DNA of 34,983 nucleotides. Origin: Cytophagaceae bacterium (GTDB lineage Bacteria; Bacteroidota; Bacteroidia; Cytophagales; Spirosomataceae). The stretch covers positions 1 through 34,983 of the forward strand of contig JAIYBU010000087.1 in NCBI GenBank assembly GCA_027488335.1, in the 5' to 3' direction. The position numbers and the translations under genes were made by a program. The notes beneath the pieces were generated by a model. The model saw only the letters and a list, made by a program, of their open reading frames with translations. It made no database searches and was not told where the DNA came from. Positions 8,194 to 16,455 of this stretch are shown here, piece by piece (the stretch's first letter is position 1; every line of letters starts with the position of its first letter).

Positions 8194-8847
8194 ATGAGTT
8201 CTCTTCCCAATGGAGCAATTATCGCTCCTTCTGTTTTAGCCGCTGATTTTGCAAACCTCCAACGTGACTGCGAAATGCTCAATGTTTCACAAGCTGACTG
8301 GTTTCATATTGATATTATGGATGGTGTTTTTGTGCCAAATATATCGTTCGGAATGCCCGTTTTAGAAGCAATCCAACGCCATGCCAAAAAACCATTGGAT
8401 GTACATTTGATGATTGTTCAACCCGAACGATATTTAGAAACTTTCAAGAAATTGGGTGCCGAAATCATCACTGTTCATTATGAAGCTTGTCCGCATTTGC
8501 ACCGCACAATTCAGCAAATCAAAGATTTAGGTTGCAAAGCAGGTGTTGCACTCAACCCACACACGCCAGTTAATGTGCTGGAAGACATTATTCAGGATAT
8601 TGATATGGTGTTGATTATGTCAGTAAACCCAGGTTTTGGTGGACAAAAATTCATAGAACATACTTACGAAAAAGTGCGTAAAGTACGTCAAATGTCGGCC
8701 AATGTAATGATTGAAATTGATGGAGGCGTAACGTCCAAAAATGCCAAGCAATTACTTGAAGCTGGTGCTAATGCTTTAGTAGCAGGAAGTTTTGTGTTTA
8801 GTTCCGAAAATCCGATTCAGATAATTGCAGATTTAAAAAACAGCTAA
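8194..8847 (+). CDS. rpe: Ribulose-phosphate 3-epimerase
   Basis: This enzyme interconverts D-ribulose 5-phosphate and D-xylulose 5-phosphate in the cytosolic pentose phosphate pathway. The 217-residue TIM barrel is complete. Visible motifs are SVLAADFANL; FHIDIMDGVFVPN with metal ligands H38 and D40; H71 in VHLMI; the phosphate-binding SVNPGFGGQKF; and catalytic D176 in EIDGGV. The length is typical. The glycosyltransferase gene starts 4 bp after the stop, so the two probably share a transcript even though the functions are unrelated. Confidence 0.98.
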   Translation: MSSLPNGAIIAPSVLAADFANLQRDCEMLNVSQADWFHIDIMDGVFVPNISFGMPVLEAIQRHAKKPLDVHLMIVQPERYLETFKKLGAEIITVHYEACPHLHRTIQQIKDLGCKAGVALNPHTPVNVLEDIIQDIDMVLIMSVNPGFGGQKFIEHTYEKVRKVRQMSANVMIEIDGGVTSKNAKQLLEAGANALVAGSFVFSSENPIQIIADLKNS

Positions 8848-8851
8848 ATTG

Positions 8852-10588
8852 ATGCAAATACAGCTTTTTTTGAAGAAAAACGTCCAACTAATCTTAATTG
8901 CCATTTTGTGTTTGGCAACTGGATTGAGGTTGTATAAAATTGACGAATATGGCTTTGCAGGAGATGAGAAATTTGGGCTTTTGGTTAGTCAGTTTTTAGT
9001 ACAAGAAGGTGGAAACCAACCAGAACTCCGTAAGCTAAATTCTCCGTATTTTACCCCAAAAAAAAAAAAAAAAAAACGTACTTATGAAGATTTTGAGCAG
9101 TCAATAGCTAACCGTGAAAACGGAACATCGGCTTTTTATTCGTTGATGAATCATTACAATACTGAAATTTTCGGTATAAGTGATTTTACGATGCGAATGC
9201 CATCCTTAATTTTTAATGTGCTGACGGTTCTATTGCTCTTTATTTTTGTTCGTACTCACCTCAAATCTGATAATTTGGCACTGTTATCAGCATTCTTAGC
9301 CGCTATTTCGCCTTATTTTATCAATTATTCGCAAATTGCTCGTAATTACTCTGTTCTTGCTTTTTTCTCATTATTGAGTGTTTATCTATTATTATTGATT
9401 TTTAGAGAAGAAGAAAAAAACAGACGTCCAACATTCCTCTATTTTGATTATGGAATGGTGGTTTTTGTTTGCCTGATGAATCATTATTCTGTTTTTCCTT
9501 TATTCCTTATTCAAGGCTTATACTGTTTATTGTTTCTTCGTAAACAAAGAGCGTGGCTTGGACTTACTTTGGCTATGATGATTCCTGTCTTGGGAATGTT
9601 ATTTTGGATAAAGTTTAGTGGTGGACAGTGGTCGATGCACTCAATCAAACAAAGTGCAGTAGATAATACATTAATGGCCAAATATTCACCCAATGATTGG
9701 ATTGCAATTACTTCATTTTCAACGGTTATAAAACAGCTTCGGCATATTTTGAGTATGCAGTTTTTGATTATTGATGGAGTTTCTTTTGCGGTCAGTGGAG
9801 TCAAAAACTTTATATTAAGCATTGCTACTGCAATAAGTTTAGGATTGATAACTATTTATGTCAAAAATCAGCGTTTACAAGTAGTTTTGGCAGTCGGTCT
9901 TTGTTTAATGACATTTTTTATATTTACGGTTGCTCCATTACACCATATCATATTATCGGTTGCTTTAGTTGGTTTTTATCTTTTATTAAGAAAAATACGG
10001 TTTCGTTTCGATAAAGTCCAGTTATTTGTGTTGCTTTTAACGTTTGTTCCTATTCTATTTTTAGTTGTATTTTCGATTCAAGATAAAAATACCATGCGAA
10101 TTATTCCTCGTTACATTGCTTATTCATATACGTTCGCAATCGTGCTTGTTGCCTTCACTGTTCAATCGCTTTTAACCGTTGAAGGAAAGATAAAATACCT
10201 TTTTGCTATCATTTTATTTGTTCAATTATTTTATGTCGGCGGCTTAATAAGAGATAAATATGAAGACAAACCGTTAGCATATTTTCAGGTTTTTACTGAG
10301 CCAAGAATTAAAAATCCTTATGCTTTAGTCGCCAGCAAAATTGTGAAAACGTATTCAAAAGGAGATACAATTATTTATCCATCATATATGCCCAAAAGCA
10401 TTATGAAAGGATATAATATGCCTTCTTATTCGGTGCAAGATGCTCAATATACTAATTGTTATTTGCCAAAATATGCTGAAATTATACAGCGAGTAGATAA
10501 AAACGAACCTAATAAGATTATACTCAAAAAGTTAAATGGTAGTAAGCTCTTAATTTTTGATTTTAAAGATACAAAGTATAGGTATTAA
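8852..10588 (+). CDS. GT-C family membrane glycosyltransferase with poly-Lys/A19 tract
   Basis: The 578-residue polytopic protein resembles ArnT/PMT-like (GT39/GT83) transferases, which use polyprenyl-phosphate sugars at the periplasmic face. An N-terminal transmembrane helix is followed by RLYKIDEYGFAGDEK with the acidic pair D38-E39 in the first loop, as in GT-C enzymes. About ten further hydrophobic helices and a C-terminal soluble part follow. The acceptor and donor cannot be told from sequence. Residues 70-75 are six Lys encoded within 19 consecutive A (9058-9076), so a one-base slip would cut the protein near residue 76. I use the ATG at 8852; a TTG one codon earlier would also fit. It is probably co-transcribed with rpe. 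Confidence 0.82.
   Translation: MQIQLFLKKNVQLILIAILCLATGLRLYKIDEYGFAGDEKFGLLVSQFLVQEGGNQPELRKLNSPYFTPKKKKKKRTYEDFEQSIANRENGTSAFYSLMNHYNTEIFGISDFTMRMPSLIFNVLTVLLLFIFVRTHLKSDNLALLSAFLAAISPYFINYSQIARNYSVLAFFSLLSVYLLLLIFREEEKNRRPTFLYFDYGMVVFVCLMNHYSVFPLFLIQGLYCLLFLRKQRAWLGLTLAMMIPVLGMLFWIKFSGGQWSMHSIKQSAVDNTLMAKYSPNDWIAITSFSTVIKQLRHILSMQFLIIDGVSFAVSGVKNFILSIATAISLGLITIYVKNQRLQVVLAVGLCLMTFFIFTVAPLHHIILSVALVGFYLLLRKIRFRFDKVQLFVLLLTFVPILFLVVFSIQDKNTMRIIPRYIAYSYTFAIVLVAFTVQSLLTVEGKIKYLFAIILFVQLFYVGGLIRDKYEDKPLAYFQVFTEPRIKNPYALVASKIVKTYSKGDTIIYPSYMPKSIMKGYNMPSYSVQDAQYTNCYLPKYAEIIQRVDKNEPNKIILKKLNGSKLLIFDFKDTKYRY
9058..9076 (+). repeat. Homopolymer of 19 A inside a coding region
   Basis: After ACCCC the sequence runs 19 A before CGT. 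In frame this gives Pro, six AAA Lys codons and Arg. Tracts this long are prone to replication slippage and to transcriptional slippage. It could be a phase-variation switch, or its exact length could be a sequencing uncertainty. Confidence 0.9.
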
Positions 10589-10729
10589 ACTTCTATTTAA
10601 GTCAATATTGACAATAAGAAAATTACACTTACTATACGTAGTTTTTTGTTTTAATTGCACACAGATTTCATACAAACGTAAGCGGTTTTCTGCGAAATAT
10701 GCGGGAATAAAACTGAAATAAACAAACAA

Positions 10730-10764
10730 AAAAAGAGGCGTTGCAATCTGTAACGCCTCTTTTT
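10730..10764. terminator. Bidirectional terminator between convergent genes
   Basis: Arms AAAAAGAGGCGTT (10730-10742) and AACGCCTCTTTTT (10752-10764) pair perfectly around a 9-nt loop. It lies between the glycosyltransferase (plus) and the FN3 protein (minus) and has A/T tails on both sides. Confidence 0.92.
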
Positions 10765-10782
10765 ATTTACCCAATATTGTAA

Positions 10783-13002
10783 TTAGAATTTATACACACG
10801 CTTTGTAATTTGTTGCGTTGATGTACGAAGACTAATAGTATATGTTCCTTCTGAATAGTTACTCAAATCAAGGCGATATTCTGATTGATTTGGTGTTAAA
10901 AGAGTTTTAGAAATTACTCTGTTCGATTTATCAGTGATGATAATCATTCCCGACTCTTTCACCATATTTTCTGAAACCGAAACCTTCACTGCATCAGCTG
11001 TCGGGTTTGGAAATACGTTAAATACATCTTCTGCCGTAAGGTCGAGAGATGCTGATGCTTTCGCAGGAGTTGTTATTACCAATACATTCGTATAAGGTGA
11101 GCTTCCTTTGATGTTTGTTGCTCTTACACGATAAGAATATTTAGTTTTTTCACTTACAGTCTTATCCGAATAAGTTACCTCATTACGTCCAGTTGAACCA
11201 ATTTTCGTGAAAGTAGTTCCATCTAATGAACGCTCTACATCGAACGCAGCTTCTTTGTTAGAATCATCACCCCACTTCAATGAAACTTCAGCCGCAGTGG
11301 CTGTTCCTTTAAGGTCATAAGGTGCGTTAGGTACTGCACTCACAATAACATCAAGCTTGGTAGTCGCTGAATATTTAGAAACACCGTATTTATTTGAAGC
11401 ATTCACTCTAAAATAATAAATTACCCCTTCTTCAATTGGAATACTCGTAGCAGCCACGGTATTAGAATCAAGGTCTGCCTTCAAAACTCCAGTTGCAAAT
11501 GTACTATCAGTTGACCTTTCAAGTGCAAAACCCCACTCGTCGTCTGAATTGTCTTTCCAAGTTGTTTTAATAATTGTATTACCCAAAGCATCATTCGCAA
11601 GCACAGTAGCTAAGTTCGTAGGTGCATACGGAGGTCCTAATGTAGTCGCTTTTGCAGGATTTGAATAAGGAGACTGTCCTTGATAATTAGTTGTTAAAAT
11701 TTTATACCAATAAGTAGTTTTTGGCGTGCCAGTCTTATCTGAATAGCTTGCTTCATAGTCACCAATGGTAGCAATTCTAATAAAACCCTCTGTTGCACTA
11801 ATAGATGAACGATAGATTTCTTGTGCAACACGATTGTTGGTCTCGTCATCTTGTGTTCCTAAATTCCAACTCAAATTAATTTGAGTTGTCGATATTGTTT
11901 TTGCAACCAAGTTAAATGCAGGATTTGGAGCAACACGCTTTTTAGTTGTAGCATCTTTCACACCCGATGGAGCACTATTACCACCTTCGTTGAAGGCAAT
12001 TACTCTAAAGAAATATCTTTGTCCTTCGTCTAAGTTTTGAGCTACAAAGCCCTTATTGTACGGAGGAATCGTACCAATTGTTACCCAAGTATTATTATCA
12101 ACTGAGCGTTGAATCAAGAAACCAGTTGCATTATTTGCGGCATTTATCCAAAATAAACCAATAGAGTTCAGGCCAATACTGAATGTATCCAAGCTATTTG
12201 GTGGGATTGGAGGGTCTGGAGGAGTTATGAAAGAACTCGTTGTTGCTTCAGGTAGACCTACACCTGTTGCATTACGAGGTGATACACGATAAACGTAAGA
12301 TGTATTTGGCTGAGTAGTATTATCAACATATGTACGTTGTCCAGTCCCTAAAACCCCAGGTATCGTTGCAATCTCTACAAACGTACTGCCTGCTGTTGAG
12401 CGTTCAATGATAAAGTTTGTCTCATTAGTAGAGTTATCAGTGAAATAAAGTGTATTTGTACGTTGCGAATAAGGAGTTGCTACTATAGCTCCGGTTACTG
12501 GTGCGGGAAGACTATCATTGGTTGAAACAACAATACCATTACTCCAGCAAGAAGCACTTTTACCAACAGGTGGACCATCAACAGGCATATTTGTTTGAGG
12601 TGAGCATGTTGGCAATACACCTGCTCCATCTCTGATAGCTCTTACCCAAATATAATAGGTAGTATTGGGTTGAAGGTTACTGAGAGTTTGGCCTGCAACA
12701 GAAAGGTTATTTTGAATGCCAGTACCTACTGTCTGATATCCACTTGGAAGAGTGCTATATGCAATCTGAAACTCAGTCTCATCCACTGAATTATCATTCC
12801 ATGTTAGGTTAATTTTTGTACCCACGCCACCAACGGCTGCACCAGCAAGGACAGTCGGAGCATTAAGAGGATTAGCATCCCCAAACATTGTTGTGTTGGC
12901 TGGTTTGCCATTCGGATTTGTTGATTTTGTTCCATCTGTTGCTTGTACGTGCCAAAAGGCCGTCATCAACAAAAATAATGATAGAAAATAATTTTTTCTC
13001 AT
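10783..13002 (-). CDS. Secreted six-FN3 protein with T9SS type-A sorting domain
   Basis: The 739-residue protein begins with a Sec signal peptide (MRKNYFLSLFLLMTAFWHVQA). Six fibronectin type III domains follow, at about 45-135, 165-262, 265-355, 358-455, 458-555 and 560-650. Each shows the L-x-W strand and a Y-x-(Y/F)-R-V ending. The last about 75 residues are a Por-secretion-tail domain: FNVFPNPTADAVKVSV, then EGTYTISL and the ending QITKRVYKF. This directs export through the type IX system and surface attachment or release. No catalytic domain is present, so an adhesin or structural role is inferred. It is a single-gene unit with its own terminator. Confidence 0.9.
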   Translation of the reverse strand: MRKNYFLSLFLLMTAFWHVQATDGTKSTNPNGKPANTTMFGDANPLNAPTVLAGAAVGGVGTKINLTWNDNSVDETEFQIAYSTLPSGYQTVGTGIQNNLSVAGQTLSNLQPNTTYYIWVRAIRDGAGVLPTCSPQTNMPVDGPPVGKSASCWSNGIVVSTNDSLPAPVTGAIVATPYSQRTNTLYFTDNSTNETNFIIERSTAGSTFVEIATIPGVLGTGQRTYVDNTTQPNTSYVYRVSPRNATGVGLPEATTSSFITPPDPPIPPNSLDTFSIGLNSIGLFWINAANNATGFLIQRSVDNNTWVTIGTIPPYNKGFVAQNLDEGQRYFFRVIAFNEGGNSAPSGVKDATTKKRVAPNPAFNLVAKTISTTQINLSWNLGTQDDETNNRVAQEIYRSSISATEGFIRIATIGDYEASYSDKTGTPKTTYWYKILTTNYQGQSPYSNPAKATTLGPPYAPTNLATVLANDALGNTIIKTTWKDNSDDEWGFALERSTDSTFATGVLKADLDSNTVAATSIPIEEGVIYYFRVNASNKYGVSKYSATTKLDVIVSAVPNAPYDLKGTATAAEVSLKWGDDSNKEAAFDVERSLDGTTFTKIGSTGRNEVTYSDKTVSEKTKYSYRVRATNIKGSSPYTNVLVITTPAKASASLDLTAEDVFNVFPNPTADAVKVSVSENMVKESGMIIITDKSNRVISKTLLTPNQSEYRLDLSNYSEGTYTISLRTSTQQITKRVYKF

Positions 13003-13199
13003 AGCTAAACTATCAGTTTTAGTTATTAATATTGGGAGGGAACGATTGTTTTTCGTAAATATAAAAGTTTTTATTCATTATAGACCCATTCTGAGGTATG
13101 AAAATTATTATACGGTAAACTTTATCTCTTTGACATGAAATTTGATTGAAAAATAAATACTTGATAGTCAAAAAACTTTATTCATAATTGGTTTTGAAC

Positions 13200-13565
13200 T
13201 TATTTAACGGCAATAACCGAAATTTCGACATTTACATCCTTCGGTAAACGAGCTACCTGCACGGTTTCACGTGCTGGTGGCATAGCAGTAAAGAAACTTC
13301 CATAAACTTCATTAACTAATCCAAAATCATCCATGTTTTTCAAGAATATACTTGACTTGACGATGTTTTCGTAGTTCATGCCTGCTTCGGACAGGATACT
13401 TCCAATATTTTCCATAACTTTTTGTGCTTCAGCTTTTAGGTCGCCCGATGTAGCAAGTTCGAGTGCAATTTGCCCTGAAACATAGAGTGTGTCACCTGCC
13501 AAAACCGCTTGACTATATGGACCAATTGGAGCGGGGGCTTTTTCGGTGTAGATGATTTTTTTCAT
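13200..13565 (-). CDS. ridA: RidA family reactive enamine/imine deaminase
   Basis: The 121-residue protein is a full-length RidA (YjgF/YER057c/UK114) subunit, which hydrolyses 2-aminoacrylate-type intermediates released by PLP enzymes and forms trimers in the cytoplasm. The signature PPARETVQV carries the substrate-binding Arg at 99, with E114 at the canonical 15-residue spacing; IGPYSQA and LYVSGQI are also present. It stands alone: the FN3 gene's start is about 200 bp downstream and the DUF2064 gene is divergent, so there is no pathway context. The symbol is assigned by family; paralogues with other substrates exist. Confidence 0.93.
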   Translation of the reverse strand: MKKIIYTEKAPAPIGPYSQAVLAGDTLYVSGQIALELATSGDLKAEAQKVMENIGSILSEAGMNYENIVKSSIFLKNMDDFGLVNEVYGSFFTAMPPARETVQVARLPKDVNVEISVIAVK

Positions 13566-13703
13566 GTGGGAATAAGGATGATTGTTTTTATGAGTGTTTG
13601 TTTATTTAGCAACCAATTTACGGTAAATTTCGTAAGTTTGGAAAACAAAAATCAGAATAAAACTTACAATAAACAATTTTCGTAGCATAATTATTAAGAA
13701 TAA

Positions 13704-14387
13704 ATGAGAGACTCGGTAGATATACAAATTTCAAAAAAACAAAATCATTTGAATGACAATGCAATTATTGTTTTTGTCAAAAATCCAGTATTGGGAAAAG
13801 TAAAAACCCGTTTGGCAGCAACCGTAGGTAACGAGCGTGCCTTAACTATTTATCATACGTTGATGCACCACACAAGGTCTATTACAAAGGATTTAGAGGG
13901 GGATAAATATCTATTTTATTCTGATTTTGTAGATGAAAATGATATTTGGGATAACGATGAATATCAAAAATCTATACAGCACCAAACACAGGACTTAGGC
14001 TTAAAAATGGCATTTGCATTCGGGATAATTTTACAAAATAAGCATAAAAAAGCTGTAATTATTGGCAGTGATTGCTTTGAATTAAACAACGAAATTATCA
14101 AAGAAGCATATAATAAACTGTCAGAAAATGAGGTAGTTATCGGTCCAGCTCATGATGGTGGATATTATCTAATTGGCTTTAATTTTGAGAAGATAGGAGA
14201 GCAGTGTGAAGAAGTATTTAAAAAAATATTTTTAGGAAAAGAATGGAGTCACGAACAGGTATGTCAAGAAGCAAAAGACGTTTGTAAGCAGCTAAATTTA
14301 ACGTATTTTCAACTCCAAACATTGACTGATGTGGATGAAGAAAAAGACTATCTGCAAACCAAACATTTGGCCTCAAAAATTGTTTAA
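13704..14387 (+). CDS. DUF2064/TIGR04282-type nucleotidyl- or glycosyl-transferase-like protein
   Basis: The 227-residue protein has a GT-A/nucleotidyltransferase-like fold. The start IIVFVKNPVLGKVKTRLAAT resembles the nucleotide-binding loop of CofC/MobA-like enzymes. IIGSDCFEL gives the metal-binding Asp and GPAHDGGYYLIGF is the family hallmark. Some relatives are annotated as arsenosugar-biosynthesis glycosyltransferases, but no arsenic genes lie nearby, so the substrate is unknown. The first 18 residues (MRDSVDIQISKKQNHLND) precede the conserved core and may be a short extension. Its last 15 bp overlap convergently with coaE. Confidence 0.82.
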   Translation: MRDSVDIQISKKQNHLNDNAIIVFVKNPVLGKVKTRLAATVGNERALTIYHTLMHHTRSITKDLEGDKYLFYSDFVDENDIWDNDEYQKSIQHQTQDLGLKMAFAFGIILQNKHKKAVIIGSDCFELNNEIIKEAYNKLSENEVVIGPAHDGGYYLIGFNFEKIGEQCEEVFKKIFLGKEWSHEQVCQEAKDVCKQLNLTYFQLQTLTDVDEEKDYLQTKHLASKIV

Positions 14388-14966
14388 AATAGTTTGATGA
14401 ATGCCTAATATTTGGGGTAACACTAACTGAGTATCATTGTTAATGATTTGATAGTCAGCTATTTTGGCAAACTCTTCTTCGGTTTTTTGACGAGCAATAA
14501 TTGCTCTAATTTGCTCGTTGCTGCGTTGTGGGTCACGTTGTTGGATACGTTTGATTCTGACCTCAGTCGGGCAGCTAACTACAATTATTTCATCTAAATC
14601 ATTGCCTTGGCCTGCCGCACTACTTATGGCTGCTTCTCGCACAACATAAGGTTGGTTTTTATGTAATGCAAGCCACCTTTTGGTATCATCAAAAACTCTC
14701 GGATGAATAAGCATATTTAGCATTTTCAATAACTCAGGATTGTCAAAAACTTGACTGGATACCCATTTTCGGTTATACTGCCCATACTCATCGTAAGCTT
14801 GTCGGCCGAGCAATTCTTTAATTTCTTTTCTTAATTGTAAATCATTGTTAGCAAGCCAATTAGCTCGTACATCTGCATAATAAACAGGCACACCGAGCAA
14901 TTCAAAAACTTTACAAATAATGCTTTTTCCCGAACCAATTCCACCCGTTATGCCGATTACTTTCAT
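14373..14966 (-). CDS. coaE: Dephospho-CoA kinase
   Basis: This enzyme catalyses the last step of coenzyme A synthesis, ATP-dependent phosphorylation of the 3'-hydroxyl of dephospho-CoA. The P-loop ITGGIGSGKS is at the start, followed by the VPVYYAD substrate segment and VREAAISSAAG, then TEVRIKRIQQRD in the lid region. I start at the ATG at 14966 (197 aa) because it overlaps the stop of the upstream GT2 gene as ATGA, a classic coupling arrangement, and because the P-loop then begins at the usual position. A longer in-frame start at 15002 would add 12 residues inside the GT2 gene and is unlikely. The 3' end overlaps the DUF2064 gene. Confidence 0.96.
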   Translation of the reverse strand: MKVIGITGGIGSGKSIICKVFELLGVPVYYADVRANWLANNDLQLRKEIKELLGRQAYDEYGQYNRKWVSSQVFDNPELLKMLNMLIHPRVFDDTKRWLALHKNQPYVVREAAISSAAGQGNDLDEIIVVSCPTEVRIKRIQQRDPQRSNEQIRAIIARQKTEEEFAKIADYQIINNDTQLVLPQILGIHQTILNNF

Positions 14967-15943
14967 AGTGTAGGTGTTTGTTTCTTTACGAAATATTCCC
15001 AAACGATACTTTTCTGATAGATTCCACTTACATCTTTCGGCGATGCTCGCTCCAATTTTGGAATCATCGCATAAAAGGCAAAATGAGCTTTGATAATGGC
15101 CAAAAAGTCGGTAAATGAGCCATCAATCAACAATTTAATACCTGAAATACCGTCTAAGACTAATCGTAGAAGAATCGTTGTGAATAATTTATCACTCGGT
15201 AAATTTTTATAAAGCATCGCCAAACCATTTCTGTAATTCAAGAACGTCTTATGTGGATTTGATTTATGTAAAGTACCACCTCCGACATGATAGACCGTCG
15301 ATGCCGACGAATACATAACTTTGTATCCAGCATTTTTTATTCGCCAACACAAATCAATTTCTTCCATGTGAGCAAAGAAATGAGTGTCGAAACCTCCTAA
15401 TTGATGAAAAACTTCTGCACGTACAAACATACAGGCACCAGTTGCCCAAAAAATCTCTTTTGTATCATTATATTGCCCTAAATCTTGTTCGTAGCTATCA
15501 AAAACTCTTCCTCGACAAAACGGATAACCCAACCAATCAATATATCCACCCGCAGCTCCTGCGTATTCAAAATGGGTTTTCTGATGATAACTTCTGATTT
15601 TGGGCTGACAAGCTGCAATCGAAGTATCATTATCCATTAAATCAATAATCGGCTTCGTCCAACTCGGGCTTACTTCAACATCAGAATTTAATAATACATA
15701 ATATTCGGCTTCAATTTTTCGCAAAGCATGCGTGTATCCTCCTGCAAAACCTTCATTTCTGGCGAGTTGTATGGTTTTTAAGTTCGGATAATTGCTTCTA
15801 AGAAAATCTATCGAATTATCGGTTGAAGCATTATCGGCGATAATGATTTCGTAACCATCATTGTTTTTAACGACTGATGGCAAGAACCTATCTAAAAACT
15901 TTTGTCCGTTATAGTTTAAAATTACTACGGCAACTTTGGTCAT
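14963..15943 (-). CDS. GT2 family glycosyltransferase (WbbL-like)
   Basis: The 326-residue cytoplasmic or membrane-associated enzyme has the full GT-A pattern: VVILNYNGQKFLDRFLPSV, ADNASTDNSIDFL, NEGFAGGYTHAL, the DxD-equivalent LLNSDVEVS, the acceptor/base region FFAHMEEIDLCWRIKNAGY and a His-rich YHVGGGTL. This subtype includes rhamnosyltransferase-like enzymes of cell-surface polysaccharide synthesis, but the donor is not identifiable. A hydrophobic C-terminal stretch (about 245-295) may sit on the membrane. It is translationally coupled to coaE through ATGA overlap and lies 82 bp downstream of ybaB. This order recurs in Bacteroidota as far as I recall. Confidence 0.92.
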   Translation of the reverse strand: MTKVAVVILNYNGQKFLDRFLPSVVKNNDGYEIIIADNASTDNSIDFLRSNYPNLKTIQLARNEGFAGGYTHALRKIEAEYYVLLNSDVEVSPSWTKPIIDLMDNDTSIAACQPKIRSYHQKTHFEYAGAAGGYIDWLGYPFCRGRVFDSYEQDLGQYNDTKEIFWATGACMFVRAEVFHQLGGFDTHFFAHMEEIDLCWRIKNAGYKVMYSSASTVYHVGGGTLHKSNPHKTFLNYRNGLAMLYKNLPSDKLFTTILLRLVLDGISGIKLLIDGSFTDFLAIIKAHFAFYAMIPKLERASPKDVSGIYQKSIVWEYFVKKQTPTL

Positions 15944-16008
15944 AGTATTTTATTTTAGTACTTGAAAAATTCTGACATTTGAACGAATTATTTACAATGC
16001 TGTGGGCT

Positions 16009-16030
16009 GGACCGTTGACCATCGACTATT
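16009..16030. repeat. Dispersed GTCGATAG-type repeat, copy B
   Basis: GGACCGTTGACCATCGACTA has the GTTGACnATCGACTAT pattern seen at 8021, 18735, 21519 and 21612. It abuts the stop codon of ybaB. Confidence 0.4.
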
Positions 16031-16367
16031 TAAATAGTTTGTCCAAATCCATTCCTGGAATATTTGGCATCAATCCTTCGGTTGATTTTTGTAATTCTGC
16101 TTTGGCTTTTACTTCAACTTTTTCCAAAGCTTTATTGGTGGCAGCTACTATTAAGTCTTGCAAGATTTCACGGTCGCTGGCTTTCATTAAATCTTCGTCG
16201 ATTTCTATGCTTATGAGTTGTTTTTTACCGTTGGCGGTTGCTTTCACCATTCCTGCACCTGCTTCGCCAGTTTCAGTTATTTTAGTCAGATTTTCTTGTG
16301 CTTCTTGCATTCGGGCTTGCATTTCTTTCATTTTTCCTGCCATCCCGAAAAGGTCTCCCATGTTCAT
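16026..16367 (-). CDS. ybaB: YbaB/EbfC nucleoid-associated protein
   Basis: The 113-residue protein matches the YbaB/EbfC family: a Met/Gln-rich N-terminal helix (LFGMAGKMKEMQARMQEAQE), a central beta-hairpin (GMVKATANGKKQLISIEIDE) and a C-terminal helix (ILQDLIVAATNKALEKVEVK). It forms tweezer-like dimers that bind DNA without strong sequence preference. In many bacteria it neighbours dnaX/recR; here it precedes GT2 and coaE instead. A TAnnTTTG box lies about 26 bp upstream of the start, merging with the terminator of the preceding gene. Confidence 0.95.
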   Translation of the reverse strand: MNMGDLFGMAGKMKEMQARMQEAQENLTKITETGEAGAGMVKATANGKKQLISIEIDEDLMKASDREILQDLIVAATNKALEKVEVKAKAELQKSTEGLMPNIPGMDLDKLFK

Positions 16368-16392
16368 ATTCGTATGAGTTTAATTTGTATGG

Positions 16393-16400
16393 CAAATATA
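16393..16400 (-). promoter_or_regulatory. Candidate -7 element for ybaB
   Basis: On the minus strand TATATTTG matches TAnnTTTG exactly. It lies about 26 bp before the ybaB ATG and directly after the T-run of the preceding gene's terminator. A TTTG at -33 is not evident because that space is taken by the hairpin. Confidence 0.45.
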
Positions 16401-16404
16401 CAAA

Positions 16405-16433
16405 AAAAGGCAGTTGGTTTAGAACTGCCTTTT
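16405..16433 (-). terminator. Terminator after the T9SS type-B protein gene
   Basis: Arms AAAAGGCAGTT (16405-16415) and AACTGCCTTTT (16423-16433) pair perfectly with a 7-nt loop. On the minus strand it ends in a run of seven T, 23 bp after the stop codon. Confidence 0.9.
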
Positions 16434-16455
16434 ACTAAATATAAATATATAGTGA

